This document shows positions 33,098 through 42,181 of a stretch of DNA of 64,000 bases, piece by piece. The notes beneath the pieces were generated by a model. It was given only the letters and a program-made list of their open reading frames with translations. It searched no databases and had not been told where the DNA came from. The stretch lies in the NCBI GenBank assembly GCA_947471745.1, contig CANJKZ010001024.1, forward strand, positions 193,501 through 257,500, given 5' to 3'. Position 1 is the first letter of the stretch. The number at the start of each line of letters is the position of its first letter. The translations under genes were made by a program, and so were the position numbers. Origin of the DNA: Closterium sp. Naga37s-1. Lineage: Eukaryota; Streptophyta; Zygnematophyceae; Desmidiales; Closteriaceae.

Positions 33098-36000
33098 ATG
33101 TCTGGACCTGAGGAAAGGGGTGGCAGAGGTGCTGGTGGCAGTGGAGAAGCTCAAGCTCAAGGCCAACCCCGTGATTCAGCCATGGCGCCCATGCAACCAA
33201 GTCTTGGCCCACCTAGGGATGAGCCTAGGGTGTTTGGGCTTGACAAGTTCAACGGTGACAACTTTGCTGAATGGTCCTTCAAGATGGAGAACATCTTTGA
33301 CCACTATGACCTGCTGGAGGTGATGGAAGGAACGGAGAAGCGCCCCGAGAACGACCCGGAGAAGAGCCCGTGGGTGCGGAAGAGCGCACAAGGCTATCTC
33401 TTACTTGGGCAAGCGTTGGGGAGCAGTCAGATCCGTCACATCAAGCCATTCCAGCGTGAACCAGAGAAAGGACCAAAGGCATGGGCTGCTCTCAAGGGTG
33501 TACATGCTCCTGCAACAGCGGCGGTAGCGGTGGTGTTGGAACGGCAAATGGCGGCACTACGAATTGAAGAAGACGAAGCGGTTGAAGAAGGGGTGCAGAA
33601 ATTCTTCGACTTGTTGACGCGGCTTGAGGGAGCTGATTTGAACTACAGTGAGCTCCAAAAGAAGACCAAGTTGCTGGCCTTACTCCCAGAGTCATGGTCC
33701 TCGCTCATCATCAACCTTAATCGCGACTTGCCCCGCCTCTCGCTTGAAGACGTGAAGCGAGCTATCCTTCAAGAGGATTTCCGCCGCCGTGAGTTGGCGA
33801 GTGCGGATGGCGCTGGGGCAGCGAGCATCGGCCGTGGATATGGTCGAGGAAGAGGCAGAGGGCGAGGGGGAGGAAGGTTTGGTGGCAGCAACTTCGGCGG
33901 AGGCCGCAGGAGTGGCGGTTACGGCAGCGACGACAAGAGCTACGGACGCGGTCGCGGCCGATTCGACGGCGAGTGTCACTATTGCCACAAGAGCGGACAC
34001 ATGTGGCGCAACTGCTACAAACTCCCTGATGGTTGGACCCCTGCTCAAGGCCAAGAGGGTAGAGGAGCAGGAGGAGGGAGAGGACGAGGCCGTGGAGGCC
34101 GTGGCGGTCGCGGTGGCGGAGCTGCAAACATGAAGAGCGGAGACAACGACAAGGACCCGAGCGACGATCGATACCCGGGTCTATTCTACTTCGTGTCGAC
34201 GCAAGTACCGGCTGGTCCAGAGAAGGATGAAGGCTTTGAGGAGCCAGCAGCTGTGGGGAAGGTGACCCTACACCCCCTCGACTATTGGGTGATTGATAGT
34301 GGCGCTACCTATAGCATGACACCTCGCCCGGACTTGCTCACCGAACTCGAGCCGTCACCGGTGAAGCATGTCACATCGGCTTTGGGGCAGCGAGCAGAGG
34401 TGAAAGGCATGGGCAAGGCCATGTTCAAGGGTGCTGATGGGAAGATGGTGGGCCTCAAGAACGTGCTTTGGGTGCCCAGCCTTGCTGCAAACCTGATTTC
34501 CGTGCGGCGGTTGGCAAAGGCCGGCATGGACACGAACTCGAAGGGAGCCAAGACCTACACCGCAAGGCTTGGCGATCGAATTCTTTGGGACCTTCATGAG
34601 GACAGGGATGTCTACAACGAGATGTGGCAGATCCCAGTGGTCCCTATGCCTAAGGAGAGGCAAGTGGCAGCAAGCATCAGCACCAAGGATGGAGCGGTCG
34701 GTAGCGACGATGGCGCGAACGGTCGCGCTAAGGAGAATGAGCTCAAGAAGAGCAAACCTGGAGGGACCAGCAAGTTCAGTGAACCTAAGGAGAGTGGTGC
34801 AGCAACCAAGGAGCAGCAAAAGGGTGAGGAGAACCCAGAGGCAGCAGCGGAGGAGGACTACGGAGAGAGTATGTGGGGCGCTATTGCGAGCGCGGCATTC
34901 TCCAATCCAACTTCGGCTACGGGGGAGTGTGATTGGCTCACCTTGCATCGGCGCATGGGGCATGTGGCCCTGCCCATCTTGCAGCAGCTAGTGAAGAATG
35001 AGATGGTTGCTGGCATACGTGTGAAGGGGGAGCCCGATGAGGTGCTTGGCTGCCCGACGTGCATTCAAGCCAAGTTCACCCGGTTTCCGTTCCCTAGTTT
35101 GGAGGCAACGGCAAAGGCACCGCTTGATGAGGTGGTGATGGACGTGGTGGGCCCCCTGAAGCTTGGAGCTGCTGGAGCTGAGTATTTTCTCACCATTGTC
35201 GACGTCTACACCCGCATGACTTGGGTGTACGTGCTGGCCAAGAAGAGCGACGTGGCTGAAACGTTGAAGACGGATTGGTTCCCGATGGTGGAGCGGCAAC
35301 AAGACCGTCTAGTCAAGTCAATCCGCACCGATCGAGGGGGAGAGTTCCTGAGCAAGGAGTTTGGGTTGTGGCTGAAGAAGAATGGTATTCGGCACTCCCT
35401 CACCATGCCATACTCCCCTGCAATGAACGGCATCGCCGAGCGAGCGAACCGCACAATCACGGAGGCGGCACGCGGGTTGCTTATTGAAGCCGGGCTACCC
35501 GACTATTTCTGGCCTGATGCGGTGCGGAGCGCGTGTGTGGCCAAGAACAGAGCCTTGACTCATGTGGGAGCAGACAAATGGGTGCCCTATGTGGAGTGGC
35601 TAGGAAGGAAGCCAAAGGTGGATATGCTTCGGGTGTTCGGGTGCATGTGCATGGCGCTCGTGCCTAAGCATCTTCGGCACAACAAGCTTGGTGCCAAGGC
35701 GGTGTGGGCCGTGCACTTGGGCATGGCTCAAAACAGCAAGGGATGGCTTCTTTGGGACCCATTCACCAAGAAGTTCTTGGTGAGCAGGGACTGCAAGTTC
35801 ATGGAGAACTTCATGTACAAGGATTGGAAGGCGGAGAATGAGGCGAAGATAGGCGTGCGGTTTGGGGAGGTGAAGAGTTCCGGTTTGGAGCATGTGGAGC
35901 TGCCTTTGGAGCTGAGCAGCAGCAGCACAACCACAAGGCAATCCTCCCTTGTGAATGGGGGAGAGGAGGCCAATGATGCAGAGGAAGAAGAGGAGGAGGT

Positions 36001-37669
36001 GCAGCAAGTGAGCGAGCGTGCACCGTCACTTCCTTCCCGTACTACGAGTGCTCCACGGATTCGAGCCACACCGCAGCAACGCCAAGGCCTTCAAGTCCCT
36101 GCAGCTGAGGAGGAAGGAAGGGGGAAGAGGAGAGTTCAACCCCCTAATAGGCTGACCTATGATGCGCCGGGAAAGCAGGGCAAGACAGCCCTGGCCGGAG
36201 CGGCAATGATGGTCGGAGACGACGAGGAGAGTGACTACGAGGAGTGTGCCTTCGCGTTCTTCTCTCCGGTGGAGATGCCGGGAGAACCAGCAACTCTCAA
36301 GGAGGCTTTGGAGAGTAGTGATGCTGAGGAGTGGAAGAAGGCCATGGAGAGTGAGCTGAAGAGCATCGAGGAGAATGACACGTTTGAATTGGTGGAGCTA
36401 CCGGAGGGGCGTACGGCGATAACGTCCAAGTGGCTCTTCAAAATCAAGTCGGATGCCGACGGCAAGATCGAGCGCTACAAGTCTAGGCTTGTAGCCAAGG
36501 GGTACCAGCAGAAGGAGAAGGTGGACTTCAAGGAGCTGTTTGCCCCTGTGGTGAAGCCGACGACGCTGCGAACCCTATTCGCAGGAGCCGCCATCAAAGG
36601 ATGGGTAGTAAAGCAAATGGACATCGTAACGGCATTCCTTAACGGCATCCTTGAGGAGGAGATTTTTATGGCGCAGCCAGAGGGGTTTGATGATGGTAGT
36701 GGCAGAGTGTGGAAGCTGAAGAAGGCCCTCTATGGGCTGAAGCAGGCCCCTAGGCAATGGTACATGAAGCTGCGCGAAGTGTTGGAGGGGATCGGCTTCA
36801 CTCCCTCAACGGCCGATCACTCCTTGTTCATGCTTGGCGAGGGGGAGCAGAGGAGTTTCATGGTGGTTTATGTGGATGACATCCTCATTTTCTCACCCTC
36901 TTCTGACCTTGTGAAGGAGGTGATGCTGAAGCTTCAAGACAAGTTCAAGTGCAAGGCCCTTGGTGACGTGAGCTTCTACCTTGGGCTCCACATCGAACGA
37001 GATGTGGAGAAGCGGTGCATGCGGGTGCATCAACGAAAGTACCTGGAGGCATTGGCTGCCAACTTTGGGCAGAGTGAAGGCCATGTGGCTACACCCTTTC
37101 CCTCTGGGTTCAAGTGTGTGAAGGGACCAGAGGAGGAGAGCGTTGGTGAAGAGGAGAGGCGCCGATTTCACTCGTTGGTGGGCAGCCTCATGTATGCGGC
37201 GGTAAACACCCGACCGGACGTCGCGTTTGCTACCGGGCAGCTGGCTAGGGTTGTGCAATGCCCTAATGAGGAGCAGGTAGCAGCTGGAATGAGGGTGGCC
37301 AAGTATCTTGGCCAAACACCGACCGTTGGGCTGCAATACTCGGCGGCGGCAAAAAGGCGCCAAAAGGGCGCGGATGGTGTTGAACCCGGGCGTTTGTTCC
37401 TCACCGCCTACTCGGATGCTTCATATGCATCAGAACCAGAGGACATGACAAGTGTGGGAGGCTTCATATGCTGTGTTGGTGGAGGCCCAACTGCTTGGGA
37501 GAGCAAGAAGCAGGTTGACCAAGCTTTGAGCTCGGTGGAGTCCGAGTACATGGCACTCTTCCGTGCCGTACGGGAGATTGTGTGGCAGCCGGCTGACATG
37601 ATGACCAAGAGGCTGGTGGAGCAGCAGCATTGGAAGTGTTGCAAGCTGGCTGGGATGGCTCTGAACTGA
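33098..37669 (+). CDS. Element E gag-pol polyprotein (1,523 aa), RNase H C-terminus clipped
   Basis: ATG 33098 (MSGPEERGG) is the first good start after the PBS; an upstream ATG in the same frame overlaps the PBS. Gag UBN2-type domain about residues 45-240, Arg/Gly-rich tract, CX2CX4HX4C knuckle at about 293, protease IDSGAT at about 399, integrase HRRMGH about 617 with CPTC about 652, D/D/E core about 700-780, RT about 1080-1290 with YVDD at 1258, RNase H from about 1430. RNase H keeps SDAS and SESEYMAL but then passes directly from REIVW to QPADMMTK: the segment with the third catalytic Asp (DNQ box) and the conserved TKH/R region is missing, in frame. E2 has the same junction. Confidence 0.94.
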   Translation: MSGPEERGGRGAGGSGEAQAQGQPRDSAMAPMQPSLGPPRDEPRVFGLDKFNGDNFAEWSFKMENIFDHYDLLEVMEGTEKRPENDPEKSPWVRKSAQGYLLLGQALGSSQIRHIKPFQREPEKGPKAWAALKGVHAPATAAVAVVLERQMAALRIEEDEAVEEGVQKFFDLLTRLEGADLNYSELQKKTKLLALLPESWSSLIINLNRDLPRLSLEDVKRAILQEDFRRRELASADGAGAASIGRGYGRGRGRGRGGGRFGGSNFGGGRRSGGYGSDDKSYGRGRGRFDGECHYCHKSGHMWRNCYKLPDGWTPAQGQEGRGAGGGRGRGRGGRGGRGGGAANMKSGDNDKDPSDDRYPGLFYFVSTQVPAGPEKDEGFEEPAAVGKVTLHPLDYWVIDSGATYSMTPRPDLLTELEPSPVKHVTSALGQRAEVKGMGKAMFKGADGKMVGLKNVLWVPSLAANLISVRRLAKAGMDTNSKGAKTYTARLGDRILWDLHEDRDVYNEMWQIPVVPMPKERQVAASISTKDGAVGSDDGANGRAKENELKKSKPGGTSKFSEPKESGAATKEQQKGEENPEAAAEEDYGESMWGAIASAAFSNPTSATGECDWLTLHRRMGHVALPILQQLVKNEMVAGIRVKGEPDEVLGCPTCIQAKFTRFPFPSLEATAKAPLDEVVMDVVGPLKLGAAGAEYFLTIVDVYTRMTWVYVLAKKSDVAETLKTDWFPMVERQQDRLVKSIRTDRGGEFLSKEFGLWLKKNGIRHSLTMPYSPAMNGIAERANRTITEAARGLLIEAGLPDYFWPDAVRSACVAKNRALTHVGADKWVPYVEWLGRKPKVDMLRVFGCMCMALVPKHLRHNKLGAKAVWAVHLGMAQNSKGWLLWDPFTKKFLVSRDCKFMENFMYKDWKAENEAKIGVRFGEVKSSGLEHVELPLELSSSSTTTRQSSLVNGGEEANDAEEEEEEVQQVSERAPSLPSRTTSAPRIRATPQQRQGLQVPAAEEEGRGKRRVQPPNRLTYDAPGKQGKTALAGAAMMVGDDEESDYEECAFAFFSPVEMPGEPATLKEALESSDAEEWKKAMESELKSIEENDTFELVELPEGRTAITSKWLFKIKSDADGKIERYKSRLVAKGYQQKEKVDFKELFAPVVKPTTLRTLFAGAAIKGWVVKQMDIVTAFLNGILEEEIFMAQPEGFDDGSGRVWKLKKALYGLKQAPRQWYMKLREVLEGIGFTPSTADHSLFMLGEGEQRSFMVVYVDDILIFSPSSDLVKEVMLKLQDKFKCKALGDVSFYLGLHIERDVEKRCMRVHQRKYLEALAANFGQSEGHVATPFPSGFKCVKGPEEESVGEEERRRFHSLVGSLMYAAVNTRPDVAFATGQLARVVQCPNEEQVAAGMRVAKYLGQTPTVGLQYSAAAKRRQKGADGVEPGRLFLTAYSDASYASEPEDMTSVGGFICCVGGGPTAWESKKQVDQALSSVESEYMALFRAVREIVWQPADMMTKRLVEQQHWKCCKLAGMALN

Positions 37670-37693
37670 GAGAGCAACATATCCTAAGGCCAA

Positions 37694-37710
37694 CAATCCG
37701 AGGGGGAGTT
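37694..37710 (+). promoter_or_regulatory. Element E polypurine tract
   Basis: AACAATCCGAGGGGGAGTT directly precedes the 3' LTR; the purine core is GAGGGGGAG. Confidence 0.75.
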
Positions 37711-38529
37711 TGTTGGTGCAACCCTACGGTTTGCACTCGGCTTGTTGTCCGTGTGCGTGAATGTGTGTGTGTATGGAATGGTATGAGGGCATGGGATAAT
37801 ATATATTTCATGCTTATAATTGTGTGTGAATGTTGAGTCATGATGTCGAGTGTGTGTGTCGAGTCAATAGCGAGTTATCGCTAGACGCGTGTTACGCGGT
37901 CGTTTGTGTCTCGCGCGCGGTTTCTATTTTGTCGTGCGCGGTTTCTATTTTGTCCTGTGTCGAACGTTCGGCGTGTCGCAGGTGTGTGCAGCAGACCCAT
38001 CAAGAACTCAAGGATGAGTTTGTGATGAAGAGCCCGAGCCTTGGTGTCAAGCCTCAAGTGATTTCGAAGCTCGCCAAAAGGGTACACCTCAAGATATTGA
38101 AGATAGTTACATTACTTTGTGTAGTGTAACATTTCACTTGGTGTAGGCCCTAGTGAAGGGTAGTTTCGAGACCCTTCGTGGTTGGGGACAGTGTGGCACT
38201 GTTCCACATCACTGTACCTCGGCTCTTGGGGTTTGTAGGAGCTGGGAGTCATTCCCAACTCGTAACTCTTCCTATCTTGTGTTCTAAGACTATAGTGGCT
38301 GCCATAGTACCGTTCGTTCAAACCGACGCTCTGTCGTCAATTCTTTATCAAATCGTGCAATCTAAATTGATAATTGTAGACGACGTGAAGACGCTCCAGA
38401 TCCAATTTGAATCAAGTCATTTGCAGCTGTGAGCAGAACGCTATCAACGTTTGAAGCCGCTGTGCAGAAATCCGTCTGTGCTCTCTATCTTTCGTTTTAG
38501 GCACATTCAAGCCTATTGTGACTATAACA
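37711..38529 (+). repeat. Element E 3' LTR (819 bp)
   Basis: Same length as the 5' LTR with seven substitutions. Followed by TSD CTGGA. Confidence 0.96.
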
Positions 38530-38534
38530 CTGGA

Positions 38535-41000
38535 GCTAGAGCTGCTGGAGGTACTGGAGCTGGAGCTGCTGGAGGTACTGGAGCCGCTGGTCCTAGCGGT
38601 TCTCGTACTGGAGGTACTGGAGCTGCTTGAGCTTGTAGTGCTGCATGCGTTGGAGCTGGGGAAACTGGAGCTGGAGACACCGGAGCTGGAGGCGCTGGCC
38701 CTGGGGGTGGTGGTGTTGTTGGTGCTGGTTCTGGAGACACTGGACGGCCGTGACCGTACTTCGTTCCCCTGCTTCAGCAGGTTCTTGGTCTCTCGTCTTC
38801 TACTGGCCTTACTCCTCCCTTACTGTGTCCACCGCCTGACCAGTCGCAGCCGCCGTTACAGCCAGCCTCCCCATTGCCTGCTCCCTCTCCTTACACTGAG
38901 CAGACCGGAGGTCTTACAGAGCATCGTGAGCCGGTGTCTCGTCCTGCCTCGCCTGTTCGCGCTGTTCGCACTGGTCGTCGTGTTCCTCGTCCGCGTCCTC
39001 CTCCTGTTCCCAGCACGCACCATATGACACTTCGTCCTTCCTCTGTTCCACAGCATGTCCCCCTGCCGTCTCCTCTTGCGTCCTCTCTTGCTAACGGTCC
39101 GGACCCTGAGTCTGACTTAGTTTGTGCTGCCAGTCCTACTGTCCCTCGTCTTCTAGCCACTGTTGTCACTGACCCTTTGTTTGAGTCTGCTACTGCGTCT
39201 GCCCTAGTTGCTGAGCTTGTTGAATTTGCTGCCGCCTGTCGTCTCGACTACGCCGCTAGTCTTGTCGCTGAGTCTGGGTCTGACTGCCCTCCGTCCGTCG
39301 GGGGTGAGTGTGCTCTTGGCACTGACGTCTTTGAGGACAGGCAGGAGGACTTTGAGTGTTTTGCAGCTGCTGTAACTCATCTCCTGTCCATGCTGATTGC
39401 ACCTGAGGGAGACCCGGATGCACCAGACATCCCGACCCCACGCTCTTACGCAGAGGCGATTACGGGTCCCTACTCCTCTCAGTGGCAGACAGCTATGGAC
39501 GCAGAGATGGCATCCTGGAAGTCCACAGGCACTTAAGGCGACGCAGTTCCCCCTCCTGGGGCGAACATAGTCGATGGCATGTGGATTTTCAGGGTGAAGT
39601 GGCCGCCTTGTTCTCCGCCTGCCTTCAAGGCTCGTTCCGCTGCACGAGGCTTCAGTCAGTGACAGGAAGATGACTTCTTCCATACTTTCTCCCCTACCCC
39701 GAAGATGACTACTCTTCGGGTACTGCTGCATGTCGCCGCTCAGCGTGACTACAAGCTTCACTCTCTTGACTTCAGCACAGCTTTCTTACAGGGCAGCCTG
39801 CACGAGGAGATCTGGCTGCGCCGCCCACCTGGATTCACTGGGTCGTTTCCTGCAGATACCCAGTGGAGCCTCCGGCGGCCAGCCTACAGTCTCCGCCAGG
39901 CGCCTCACGAGTGGCACGACACACTGAGGACGACGCTTGCGGCTCTTGGGTTTGCTCCTTCTACTGCTGACCCGTCGCTGTTTCTACGCACCGTCACTTC
40001 GCTGTCGCCGTTCTACGTCCTAGTGTACGTAGACGACTTGGTCCTTGCCATTGGAGCACTGGCCCTTGTGAAGTCGGAGCTGCAGAAGAGACACACCTGC
40101 ACTGACCTGGGTGAGCTGCGCAGCTATCTTGGCTTGCAGATCACCCGGGATAGAGCATGGCGCACCATCACCGTTACTCAATCACACATGGTGCACCAGG
40201 TCCTTCAGCGCTTCGGCTTCCGGTACTCCTCACCACAGCCCACTCCTCTGCCTACCGGTCACTCGCTCTCAGCTCCATCTTCAGACGAGTCCGTAGAGCC
40301 GAGTGGCCCGTATCCAGAGCTTGTGGGCTGCCTCATGTACCTGATGACCTGCACTCGACCTGACCTTGCCTACCCTCTTAGCATCCTGGCACGCTACGTT
40401 GCGCCCGGGAGACACCGACCAGAGCACTGGGAGGCCGCTAAGAGGGTGTTGCGCTACTTGTGCAGTACGTCGGGCATGGGGCTCGTGCTTGGAGGACGGG
40501 GTCAAGTTGTCCTCACTGGACACGCAGACGCTTCTTGGGTTGACGACTTGGCTACGCAGCGGTCGTCACAGGGTTACACCTTCAGCCTTGGCTCCGGCTC
40601 TGTTTCTTGGCGGTCTACCCGCTCGTCTTCTGTTCTCAGTTCCAGTTGTGAGGCTGAGATCTACGCAGGGGCCATGGCTGCACAGGAGTTACGCTGGCTC
40701 ACCTACCTGCTGACCGACTTGGGAGAGCGGCCTCGTTCTTCTCCAGTTCTGTACGTAGACAACAAGGCCATGATTGCCTTGTGTCAGGAGCACAGACCGG
40801 AGCACAAAACGAAGCACATCGCTCTGCGTTACTTCCTTGCTCGAGAGTTGCAGCAGCGTGGCCAGCTTCGTCTTGCTTACGTGGCCACTAGGGCCAACAC
40901 TGCTGATATATTCACCAAGGCACTTCAGTCTGGTGATCATCAACGTTTCTGTACTGTTTTAGGCCTTGTGTCTTCCTTGCCTCACTTGCTCACTGCGTGA
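38535..41000 (+). pseudogene. Element F gag-pol, second part (linker, RT, RNase H)
   Basis: Gly/Ala linker repeats resume (38535-38720), then the conserved pre-RT segment, a stop at 39534 just after WKSTGT, a TGA at 39660, then open RT and RNase H (39705-41000). YVDD is intact (near 40028), but a few residues after it are lost relative to H (FATADTEA is shortened). RNase H keeps HADAS, CEAEIYAG, VDNKAMIA and TKHIALRYF. The TGA at 39660 lies at the same codon as the TGA at 11156 in G. Confidence 0.9.
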
Positions 41001-41228
41001 CTTTGCTTGTACTGTGATCTATATACATATATATGCATGCTTACTCTTGTTAGGGTATGATAACTGTACGGTTTGTTCTCTTTTATATAACTCTTCATGT
41101 GAACTGGCATTTTGGCCTTTGCTTGTGCTCGGAATGTGTGGTGACTTCGTGATCCACTCTGAGCTTGCTTTGCTTTTCTTGACTGGTCTTGTGACCACTT
41201 GTTCTCCCCCACTTTGCCTATGGGGGTG
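41001..41228 (+). promoter_or_regulatory. Element F 3' UTR and polypurine tract
   Basis: Shared 3' UTR blocks, then CCCCCA (41206-41211) facing TGGGGG (41221-41226) before the LTR. Confidence 0.72.
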
Positions 41229-41359
41229 TGTCAAAATGTTATATAGCTTACTTTGTGTAGGATATAGTGGGGTAGCCCATAAGGGATACAACCCAATTAG
41301 GGTTAGTACTTGTACCAAAGTTCTGTTCAATGCATTCATCCTCGTTCGTTATTCTGACA
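41229..41359 (+). repeat. Element F 3' LTR (131 bp)
   Basis: Same length as the 5' LTR, seven substitutions. TSD ATCGT follows at 41360-41364. Confidence 0.94.
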
Positions 41360-41364
41360 ATCGT

Positions 41365-42181
41365 CGCAGAAACTAGTCGGATGGCCCCCTAGTGGCCAAT
41401 CAAAAGACACCGCTTCCTACTTGAAACCTAGAAACATCTGCTGCCTTGGACATGCACGAATTGTATGCATATGCGAGTAATTCCCAACGAATGATCTTGC
41501 GTCGTGGATCTTCGTACAAGTGCTTCGAGTTGACACCGAAGCTACAGTGACTGACACGCAAGGACAATCGCGCTTCGGGTTGACACGCTTTAACTTGACA
41601 TGTCAAAACTACGGACAAGATCTAACATTTCTTCAGTTTGCCCCGTATAATGTACTTCGAAATTACAATTTCTGTACATTTTTTCGAAATCCGAATCGCT
41701 TGGGAGACTGACTTGCAAAGCAAGGCAACGACGACAGAATACATCGCAAGCATTTTTGCGTGCGAGCTGCAAACCACGGGCAATTGCTGCTCAGTTTCTA
41801 TAATCGCTGTCCTATGCCTTCGTGTCATGCACCTCGCACATCACCCCTCTCCCTCTTTCTCACAAAGACGTATCCGACTGAGGTTAGGGAACAGCGCCAC
41901 CAAGGAAATTAAATCTGCTCACCGCGCCCCGTCGCCTCACACCAAATGCCGCCCCGCCGTCGTATCTCCCCGCACCGGACCGGAACCATTACCGCCGCTC
42001 TCAAACTACGAAATGGTGACCGGAACATGAGACAGCACCGATCAGCATGTTGTACAAGGGTTGCGTCCGTTCTCCCTTCTCAGCAAGCAAATCACTTGCA
42101 TCGCACTTTGCTTTCGCGATTCACTGCCTGCTAGACCCGTGAGAATTTTACGCCTTATCGGTTTTCAAGAACCTTGTCGCC
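41365..42181 (+). other. Non-element DNA upstream of the candidate host gene
   Basis: About 820 bp of balanced composition with no repeat or element homology seen. It was contiguous with 27574-27947 before F inserted. It contains a second TTGACATGTCAA palindrome (41595-41606) and a pyrimidine-rich tract near 41845-41870. It could hold a promoter, but no clear TATA box was identified. Confidence 0.4.

Larger units (their letters stand above)
32245..38529 (+). mobile_element. Element E: near-intact Ty1/copia with 819-bp LTRs
   Basis: 6,285 bp. The LTRs (32245-33063, 37711-38529) are both exactly 819 bp with seven differences counted (0.9%). TSD is CTGGA. The PBS TGGTATCAGAGC is exact, and the single gag-pol frame is unbroken. 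It belongs to a lineage different from its host F: longer LTR, ordinary CX2CX4HX4C knuckle, no Gly/Ala linker. A second, nearly identical copy (E2) is at the right edge on the - strand. Confidence 0.97.
27948..41359 (+). mobile_element. Element F: decayed short-LTR copia carrying element E
   Basis: 131-bp LTRs (27948-28078, 41229-41359; seven differences, 5.3%) and TSD ATCGT (27943-27947 and 41360-41364). About 7.1 kb without E. Full layout of leader, gag, PR, IN, linker, RT and RNase H, broken by four stops and at least one frameshift. Confidence 0.94.
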
